In this document: in pieces, positions 56,196-64,000 of the stretch
Layout of the letters: every line of letters begins with the position of its first letter
How positions within the stretch are numbered: position 1 is the stretch's first letter
Assembly (NCBI GenBank): GCA_036898135.1
Contig: CM072525.1
Location: 53,280,299-53,344,298, forward strand
Direction of reading: 5' to 3'
DNA length: 64,000 nt
Source: Oncomelania hupensis
Lineage: Eukaryota; Mollusca; Gastropoda; Littorinimorpha; Pomatiopsidae
The notes under the pieces: generated by a model
What the model was told of the DNA's origin: nothing
The model's input: only the letters and a program-made list of their open reading frames with translations
Database searches by the model: none
Made by a program: the position numbers and the translations under genes

Positions 56196-58303
56196 TGTGA
56201 CGACACGAGTTTTCAGATAGCAGGGAGAATCATACTTTTTACGAAGTTGCACTTCTCTGTTTGTAGTGTATATAGAATAGCGTGACCGGTTTACTTTTGT
56301 GTACGAAAGGTGCAGTATCGTAAAATCCGTGCGTAACGAAGAAGACAGGGGGTAGGCCAAATTCAGAACAGGGCTATGCGTAATAAGGAATGTGTATACT
56401 GACGAGAGCTCGACGTTTTGCTTGTGGCCGGTGCGTTTTTGGTAGGGCAGAGTGGTTTGAGATGCTTTTGTGAGAAGGTCGAATCTAACCAGGCAGCAAC
56501 CCTGTGACAGAGGTCATTGTAGTATAGGGTTCTGTTGGAAGGGTGTGATTATTGTTTATATAGCCACCCAAGGTCTTACACCCTCGTCGGGGTAAGGATG
56601 TTTAGAATTCGAAAGAGGAGGAATATTAACTGCCGTTTGTGTATGAACGTAGGGTTGTCTTCCTAAGGTGCGTGTAGTTCTCTATTGAACACCCACCGAG
56701 ACTTAGTGTCTGTTGCAGAACTAAGGTGACCTCGTCCTCATTTTATAAGTGTTATTTGGGAAGTGAAATAACCAGCAATAGAAGTGACTCTCAAAAGACT
56801 AACCAGTTGTATCTGTGACAGTGCTGTGTTGTGTTGTGGTGTTGGGGGAAGGTGTATCACAAGCCGGGGCCTATAAGGTGAGCAAACCCTGTTATCCAAT
56901 TCCTTAGTGGCGCACTCCGAGAACTGCGTACGCGTATGAGTGGTGATGAGTGTGGGGAAGGGGATGTATAACCAGGATGCATAATGATTTTATTGATTTT
57001 ATATGATTTTCTTATGATTTTCTTATTGTGTATGTGATGGGGAAATGTCGTTGCTGCTGTTGTTATAAAAGTGGGTCAAAGGCGACGATGGGGAATGTAG
57101 AGAGGGAGAGAGAGGGGAGGGTGTATGTATGGAGAGAGCGATAAAATGTACTATGCTGAACAAAGATGAAGTGATGATTATGAAGAAAGCATGTTTACAG
57201 TATGGTACGGCAAGATAGTATGAATGAAGGGAGATAATCGTGATGGGTTATAACCGTTGGGGGTGATAGCGATGGTGAAGGGAGGTGGAATGAATCAGGA
57301 CTGTATGATGAAGTGTGGTTGCAATAATTATGTATATTGATATAAATGTCTGTGTTTATAGAAGATGTGAATTATTAAGCATCAAAGGTTGATCTATATT
57401 ATTGAAATGTGTGCATAGCATCTTGTATTAATATCATTGTATGCATAAACAGGTCAAGATGGTGGACGGAGGACGGCGCGGCGTGTTATATTATATAGTG
57501 TTTATGTCTTGTAAGCAGACTGTTAAGACTGCGTATATGCTTACAGGTTTGGGCTGCTTCTTATGCTGCTGCTTCTTATGCTGTTGCTTATGTTGCCGTT
57601 GACGTTTTGTTGCTGTTGTTGATGCTGATGATGCGGTTGTACCTGTCATCGCCAATGTTTATGCTGATTGGTTTCTAGCCAGCCTGGGGTGTGCCGTTGC
57701 CTCTACAGCAGGAAGTGTTGTGGTGGTCTCTGCCACTGCTGCGTGTTTTGCCTATGTGTCGAGGCAACACTATTACAGGAGGTTTTCACACCTAATTCAC
57801 GCACACACAGACTCGCACTGCACCACACCTAAAAAACATATTCATTTAGTTAGAGAATCATCCACTTGTTGTGAAAGAGACTGTTTAGCTCTCTGAGCTA
57901 CTTGACAAAAACATTTGAACAGTGCTTCAGTGCTTCAGCTTCACCCGGATAGTAGTTTAAGATTAAAGATTCATAACGCCATCATTCTTATTTGAAGATT
58001 TATATTTTGAATTGATTTATTGATTGTGATTTTGCTGTACACATTTTGTAAAGAAACTGTTGCTGTTTAGTTCTGTTGGGGTTAAGCAAGGGGAGGTAAT
58101 TGTTAGTTAATACTGGGACGGGGGTCTTGATAGGGGTTGAGGGTGGTTAGTTTCCCATTTGTCCTGTGCGTGTATGTTAATTGTTGAATAAAAGAGTGTG
58201 ATTGTATTCTGGCATTTTGTGTTAGTTTATTTTGTTTGAGTTTTTATTCCTTTTCACTCGCTTTATGTGCTGAAGTCACGGAACCCGCTCGGGGGCCGTG
58301 ACA
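56196..58303 (+). mobile_element. Solo-LTR-like insertion, 2108 bp, target duplication GGCAT
   Basis: Starts TGTGACGACACG, ends GGGGGCCGTGACA. GGCAT is duplicated at 56191-56195 and 58304-58308 in RTE sequence. The 3' region has ttgaataaaagagtgtg (poly(A) signal). Related in termini and 3' layout to 28595-30950 and to the fragment at 22916-23165. No coding sequence found in 2.1 kb. Confidence 0.85.
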
Positions 58304-58970
58304 GGCATCAACACGGACATCAAAGTCCAAGGCCAATCCCTCAACACAGTGCATAGCTTCAAATATTTAGGAGCCATTGTATCAGACAACGGGTCCCGAC
58401 AGGAAGTCATCTCCAGGATCGCACAACAACTGCTGCCCTAACAAGGCTGAAGCCCATTTGGAAAGACAGGACCATCAGTCTACATTCCAAAGTAAGACTG
58501 CTGCGCTCCCTTGTCATCTCCATCTTTCTATATGCTTGCGAAGCATGGACCCTCACAGCAGATCTCCAACGAAGAATACAAAGCATGGAGATGAGGTGCT
58601 ACAGAAGACTTCTGGGCATTTCCTATACCCAACATATCACCAACGATAAAGTTCGACAGACCATCGCACAAGCCATTGGACAACACGATGACCTGCTCAC
58701 AGTGGTGAAGAAACGGAAACTCCCATGGTATGGCCACGTCACCAGATCATCAGGCCTTGCAAAGACTATTCTGCAAGGCACAGTGCAAGGAGGTAGAAGA
58801 AGAGGGAGACCAAAAAAGAGGTGGGAGGACAACATTCGAGAATGGACTGGTTTGACACTGAGCGAAGCCATCAGGGCTGCTGAGGACAGAGAAAGATTGG
58901 AGTATGCTGGTTAAACGATCATCTGTGGTGCCACTACGACCTCATGGTTACGGGACAGGATAGGATAGGT
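58304..58970 (+). mobile_element. RTE LINE, second piece of the copy at 55712
   Basis: Continues from the duplicated GGCAT through the RT C-terminal frame 58585-58914 (EMRCYRRLLGISYTQHI, NIREWTGLTLSEAIRAAEDR) to GGATAGGATAGG. Confidence 0.9.
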
Positions 58971-59229
58971 AGTTTTTGACCAACATTTGTTCACTTTGTG
59001 ACCTTTACCTTGCAGTGAAGTCATTCAGTCATTGATAATTTTGGAGGGGTCTTAGTTATACACCACCTTACCAAGTTTCGTTTTGATAGTTAAAATACGT
59101 TCCCAGATATTAAGCCACTTGGAAGTTTTGCACAGACAGACAGCGGACAGATGGACGGACGGACCGACATTTTTTAAAATGTAATTTTTAGACTATTCAG
59201 GACACATCTCGGACAGGTGTCAAAAATCT
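58971..59229. repeat. Dispersed repeat with cggacagatggacggacgga core
   Basis: Same family as 7713-7925 (gttttgcacagacagacagc), again directly after an RTE tail. Confidence 0.65.
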
Positions 59230-59585
59230 TGAAATTTATTTGGGAGGGAAAGGGCTAGGTAGGGGTGTGTGGAGGGGAAGGACAAGGTAGGGGTGTGTGG
59301 AGGGGAAGGGCTAGGTAGGGGTGTGTGGAGGGGAAGGGAAAGGTAGGGGTGTGTGGAGGGAAAGGGCAAGGTAGGGGTGTGTGGAGGAGAAGGGCAAGGT
59401 AGGGGTGTGTGGAGGGAAAGGGCAAGGTAGGGGTGTGTGGAGGGGAAGGGCATGGTAGGGGTGTGTGGACGGGAAGGGCAAGTTAGGGGTGTGTGGAGGG
59501 AAAGGGCTAGGTAGGGGTGTGTGGAGGGAAAGGGCAAGGTAGGGGTGTGTGGAGGGGAAGGTAGGGGTGTGTGGAGGGTAAAGGG
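59230..59585. repeat. 28-bp minisatellite, G-rich
   Basis: About 12 units of gtaggggtgtgtggagggga plus agggcaag. All Gs are on the plus strand, so runs of GGGG recur about every 10 bp. Confidence 0.88.
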
Positions 59586-59639
59586 GGACATGCTGTTGTC
59601 GGGTGTGAGTACACAAACTGACACTGCTATGCTATAGCC

Positions 59640-60090
59640 ACCATTAACAAAGACCAAAAATAAGTGATAACAAAGACCTAAAATAAGTGATAACAAAGAC
59701 CTAAAATAAGTGATAACAAAGACCAAAAAAACGTGATAACAAAGACCTAAAATAAGTGATAACAAAGACCTAAAGGAAGTGATAATAAAGACCTAAAGTA
59801 ATTGATAATAAAGACCTAAAGTGATAACAAAGACCTAAAGTAAGTGATAACAAAGACCTAAAATAAGTGATAACAAAGACCTAAAATAAGTGATAACAAA
59901 GACCTAAAGTAAGTGATAACAAAGACCTAAAAAAAGGTGGTGATTACAAAGACCTAAAGCGATAATAAATATATAATGTAAGTAATAATAAAGACCTAAC
60001 GTAAGTGATAATAAATATCTAATGTACGTGATAACAAAGTGATAATAAAGACCTAAAGTGGGTGTAACAAAGACCTACATTTGCTGATAT
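59640..60090. repeat. 23-bp minisatellite
   Basis: About 19 degenerate units of gataacaaagacctaaaata plus agt. Confidence 0.85.
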
Positions 60091-60285
60091 TGGAGGCCTA
60101 CACTTGTACTTGCTGATAACAGAGCCAGCATTTGTCCAAACACATCCCAAACACGCGTACAAAGAACACGCTTTCAACGAACACGCTTTCAACGAACAAC
60201 GCTTTTACAGAAAAAAAAAATCCCTGTCCAAGTTGGTCTTATTTATTACTTTAAACTTTACAGACACAACGAACACGGTCACAAG

Positions 60286-61169
60286 CAGGGTTGATAGTCT
60301 TTACTTTTTTTCTTTAAAGAAATAAATTTTCTTTAAAATGGGTAAAACGTTAAAGAAATAAATTTTCTTTATTTTTTTGTGAAAATTAAATAACTTAATT
60401 TGTGTTATTGTTTTTAAAAATAAATAAATTTGCTTTAAATACATGAATGATTATTTATTACTCAGCTCAGACCCAAAAAAGTGGTATGCAGTTAAAAAAA
60501 ATTACATGCAACTTGTGTTAAAACCCATGTAATCTATGAACAAACTGAAAAAAAATCAAGAACAAATAATGTGATTTGATTTAATATTTTATTAACAACA
60601 AGAATAGAGATATTAGACTAATTTTTTTTTTCTAATCTGTCCTTGCAACACTCATTCACACCCCTTCCAAGCATTTTAACCCACGCACACCAACGAGACG
60701 AAGAAATTAAGCTAGGCATTCAAATACAGCAGCTACAATAAAAAGAATCTCTCACATACACATTATGTTTATAATATACACATATTTACAGAAATTCCCC
60801 AAAATTCTCCTTTACAGATTTTGGGTTGCATTTTAAATTTGTACATAATTTCTCAGACAGGCATACACAATCAAGACAACAATACCCATGCTTTGGACTG
60901 ATGCAGGGTAGACTAGCAGCAATATCTACATAGGCTAATCCAAACCGCCTCAAACTGGCTGCAACAGGGTCAAACCGGCTTCGCGCATGTTGTTGTTCGT
61001 GGTGGAAAATCAAACTGAAGTAACGAAAGTTTTAAAGAAAATAATCGATAATCGTTACTTTTATTTTTTTTATTCGTTGAATTTTCTTTAACTTTTTAAC
61101 AACATTAAGGCGTTAAATTTTCTTTAACCACAAATTTTAATCGTTAAATCGTTAAATCTTCCAACCCTG
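60286..61169. mobile_element. Non-autonomous hAT element, 884 bp
   Basis: Ends CAGGGTTGATAG and, complemented, CAGGGTTGGAAGAT. Flanked by an 8-bp duplication GTCACAAG/GTCACGAG (60278-60285, 61170-61177). The subterminal regions are rich in ttctttaa/ttaaagaa on both sides. Contains a 75-codon minus-strand frame (60786-61013) with a possible Cys cluster but no transposase motif. Confidence 0.82.
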
Positions 61170-61177
61170 GTCACGAG

Positions 61178-61582
61178 GTAGCTTCGCTTACACCCAATGT
61201 ATTTTCTTATCCCAGACACCACAATAGCTTTAAGTACGAAAACATCACAAATGACGTAAATTCGCGGAAATTAAGCGCAAATGACACAAATGACGTAAAT
61301 GCGGAAATGTTTAGTCATTCGGGTAGCTGTAGAAAGACCCACATGCTTTATTTGCAGTTTCTTCAGAACCCTTTGAAAACGGCATAATTTTGCAAAGTAC
61401 AAGTTTAAAAGGCATGTCGTTTTTAGATCTCGCAAAAAGGGACAGGCCTAACTTTTTTCTTTTTGTTCTTGGTACCCAGAAACGTTTCACAGGTTAAATG
61501 GAAGTATTCATTTTTTGACAGTAAAATGATTGAATTTTCAAAATGTCTCAGAGTAAAGTACGTGAATGTGTATTTCCTGAAG
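61178..61582. other. No gene seen; unassigned intron
   Basis: Includes the short repeat aaatgacgtaaat (61249, 61281). No element ends or module exon. Confidence 0.5.
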
Positions 61583-62466
61583 AAATATACAAGGTAGTGT
61601 GTTACTGTGTTCTTACTCCAGGACACCTTGAATGAAGAAAGAAATATACAAGGTAGTATGTTACTGTGTTCTTACTCCAGGACACCTTGAATGAAGAAAG
61701 AAATATACAAGGTAGTGTGTTACTGTGTTCTTACTCCAGGACACCTTGAATGAAGAAAGAAATATACAAGGTAGTATGTTACTGTGTTCTTACTCCAGGA
61801 CACCTTGAATGAAGAAAGAAATATACAAGGTAGTATGTTACTGTGTTCTTACTCCAGGACACCTTGAATGAAGAAAGAAATATACAAGGTAGTATGTTAC
61901 TGTGTTCTTACTCCAGGACACCTTGAATGAAGAAAGAAATATACAAGGTAGTATGTTACTGTGTTCTTACTCCAGGACACCTTGAATGAAGAAAGAAATA
62001 TACAAGGTAGTATGTTACTGTGTTCTTACTCCAGGACACCTTGAATGAAGAAAGAAATATACAAGGTAGTATGTTACTGTGTTCTTACTCCAGGACACCT
62101 TGAATGAAGAAAGAAATATACAAGGTAGTATGTTACTGTGTTCTTACTCCAGGACACCTTGCATGAAGAAAGAAATATACAAGGTAGTATGTTACTGTGT
62201 TCTTACTCCAGGACACCTTGAATGAAGAAAGAAATATACAAGGTAGTATGTTACTGTGTTCTTACTCCAGGGCACCTTGAATGAAGAAAGAAATATACAA
62301 GGTAGTATGTTACTGTGTTCTTACTCCAGGACACCTTGAATGAAGAAAGAAATATACACGGTAGTATGTTACTGTGTTCTTACTCCAGGACACCTTGAAT
62401 GAAGAAAGAAATATACAAGGTAGTATGTTACTGTGTTCTTACTCCAGGGCACCTTGAATGAAGAAA
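61583..62466. repeat. 59-bp minisatellite, about 15 near-identical units
   Basis: Very homogeneous units (period 59, shifting by one base per 60-base line) with only a few substitutions, so recently amplified. On the minus strand each unit contains TGGAGTAAGAAC, a good match to a 5' splice site, but no exon with the module pattern was found at its edge. Confidence 0.92.
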
Positions 62467-63189
62467 AGGTATGGCTTATAACCCCCATCATTACCACTGA
62501 GACTATCACTGCTTTCAAAAGGCTAAAAGGGTTAAGATCATGGCGGCAAAATGGAAATGAATTCAGCTAATTCCGATAGTGAGCTTGAATTAATATCGCA
62601 TGTGGGAGCGCATGCGCTCAAGAAAAAACACTGATAAGCCAAGTTATTTGAAATTCCACCATCAGCTCTGAGCACCTCTTACAATACACAATACAGACTA
62701 TTCAGCCAAATGATCACAGTTACATTGCTTATTGAACATTGGCCAGATGTTGGTAAACAAGTCACACACACAGGCAGATATCATCATTCCTGCAGTAATA
62801 AATCTCACGCACAAAACACTTTACAATACTTCAAAATCTGAAAGACACCATTGCAACATTGGACGTAATGACACTGGACACACACAATATCAAACATGAA
62901 CATAAGCTTATGTCTATAATAGACAAGCCAATTATACAGAATGCTAAAAGAAAGGAAGCACGGATGCACACACTCACAAGAAGGCACATCAATATTTGTT
63001 TAAAAGAACATATTGCAATGAGAGAACACAAGAAACATCTATATGAATAAAAGTGCATGTTAACTTACACAGAAAACATAGCTCTCCTCCCTCTCTCTCT
63101 CATGAGACACTTCACAGAAAACGGCATAAGCACGCGTGCTTAATCGCGCACACACAGATACTCATTCACCTCACACTTTCGCGCCCAGG

Positions 63190-63191
<2 letters not shown>
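62467..63191. other. No gene seen; unassigned intron
   Basis: Overlapping open frames on both strands around 62800-63060 have no recognisable domain and no Cys-module pattern with splice sites. Confidence 0.5.

Positions 63192-63268
<77 letters not shown>
63192..63268. repeat. (CT)n microsatellite
   Basis: About 38 CT units on the plus strand, so (GA)n in the gene direction, 260 nt after the donor of exon 63529-63615; opposite in sense to the tracts next to the other donors. Confidence 0.96.
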
Positions 63269-63269
<1 letters not shown>

Positions 63270-63528
63270 ATCACCTTTATATGGCAAAAGTCTTGTAAAA
63301 TCAACCCATTTTGCCAAAACATGACGTCAATACAGTATGACGTAAATCTTACATCAAAGACTCATTTTAGAGACACGACGGCTAATATCGAATACAAACA
63401 CACCAGTCAGCCACTAACCGTCGATTACGGGTACCACAAACTTGTGATATAACCAAGGAAAAATGTTTTCGTTATAAGCGCGTTCGATTGTACAAACACA
63501 TAGTGAATAGAAATGGCGGACTACTTAC

Positions 63529-63615
63529 CGCAGACGTATTTGTTTCCGGTTTGTTTACAGTCCAAGCCATCAGAACATTGCTTGTTGCCATCACAGTTTT
63601 CGTGCGGAGGAACCA
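63529..63615 (-). CDS. Module exon 1 of the window (4-Cys type)
   Basis: The most upstream module exon seen, 87 nt, phase 1 to phase 1. Its acceptor TGTGTGTAG|TG sits in a short (TG)n run and the donor is TGCG|GTAAGT. It reads VPPHENC, then Cys spaced C-x5-C-x5-C-x8-C (CDGNKQC, CSDGLDC), ending in the YVC codon plus one base. The last loop is the longest of the 4-Cys exons. The intron to the next exon is 9.1 kb and holds a hAT element and a 59-bp minisatellite. The poor pyrimidine tract makes the acceptor the least certain part. Confidence 0.7.
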
Positions 63616-64000
63616 CTACACACACACACACCCACGCACACACAGAGGCCAAAGTTTAATCCAGGACTAAATCCAAACTGGTGATAGTTGTTGAGATCTC
63701 TCCGTGCACGAACCAACTTGATGAGAGACTGTCTTGCCGTCCTGTGTGCCATTATTCAAACAGGGCTTGCCACCAATATTTTTTTGTGTTATTACCCTTT
63801 CAGCTAAATAATCTTTATACAGAAGCATATTTTCTAAATAATCATTTGTTTACAAACAATGTAAGATTTCTCTAAATAATATATATTTGTCCTTAAATAA
63901 CGTTTTGTTTATATAAACAATACATTGTTTACCTAAATAAATCATGATATAGGTAAATAAGCATTGTTGCCAAATAATGAATTATTTACCTTTATAATGC
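63616..64000. other. No gene seen; AT-rich end of window with ctaaataat units
   Basis: (CA)n at 63616-63645, then from about 63785 a degenerate repeat of ctaaataatcatttgttta type to the window end. Confidence 0.5.

Noticed and set aside
59220..59765. Pro/His-rich secreted protein on the minus strand
   Set aside because: Translation of the 28-bp G-rich minisatellite in two overlapping frames.

Overview
The window is eukaryotic, repeat-saturated animal DNA, most likely from a marine mollusc (inference). The evidence is the RTE-type LINEs with a CFDP2-like endonuclease, the long microsatellites and minisatellites at almost every intron edge, and small Cys-rich exons separated by kilobases of transposon-filled intron. 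No bacterial gene organisation, rRNA, functional tRNA or CRISPR array is visible.

One host gene is recognisable. It lies on the minus strand, runs through the whole window and leaves it at both ends. Eleven small exons (transcript order: 63529-63615, 54317-54397, 52921-53004, 43633-43710, 40620-40742, 38688-38813, 33561-33641, 22031-22108, 20820-20912, 8075-8206, 1951-2085) each encode one Cys-rich EB/EGF-like module. All are flanked by phase-1 introns, and each donor cuts one base after the codon of the last Cys. Together they give about 366 codons in 62 kb. The modules have either four or six Cys and are ordered 4,4,4,4,6,6,4,4,4,6,6. Any exon can be skipped without shifting frame, and no junction can create a stop codon. 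Start, signal peptide, other domains and stop are outside the window.

The rest is intron. RTE LINE copies and fragments lie at 327-457, 2929-7712 (nested), 10495-14801, 18312-19245, 24114-26510, 31904-32199, 32668-33112 and 55712-58970. A second LINE type, on the minus strand, spans 17087-20228. Other LINE remnants are at 36855-37494 and 42950-43200. A broken Ty3/gypsy element occupies 26763-31860. Three LTR-like insertions have 5-bp target duplications (8808-9500, 28595-30950, 56196-58303). DNA transposons are a Mutator-like element (12718-13699), a 7.4-kb hAT with transposase remains (44090-51525), a Harbinger-like MITE (50189-51374) and a small hAT (60286-61169). A tRNA-derived SINE starts at 9898.

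The most unusual signal is that several minisatellites next to module exons have repeat units that contain the exon-intron boundary itself. The 20-bp array beside the exon at 52921 and the 35-bp array beside the exon at 1951 repeat the last Cys codon plus the 5' splice site dozens of times. The 31-bp array beside the exon at 38688 repeats its 3' splice site. Four donors (22030, 38687, 43632, 54316) are followed within about 3-45 nt by long (CT)n tracts on the sense strand. These features suggest a gene whose splice sites are amplified and whose module content could vary by alternative splicing.
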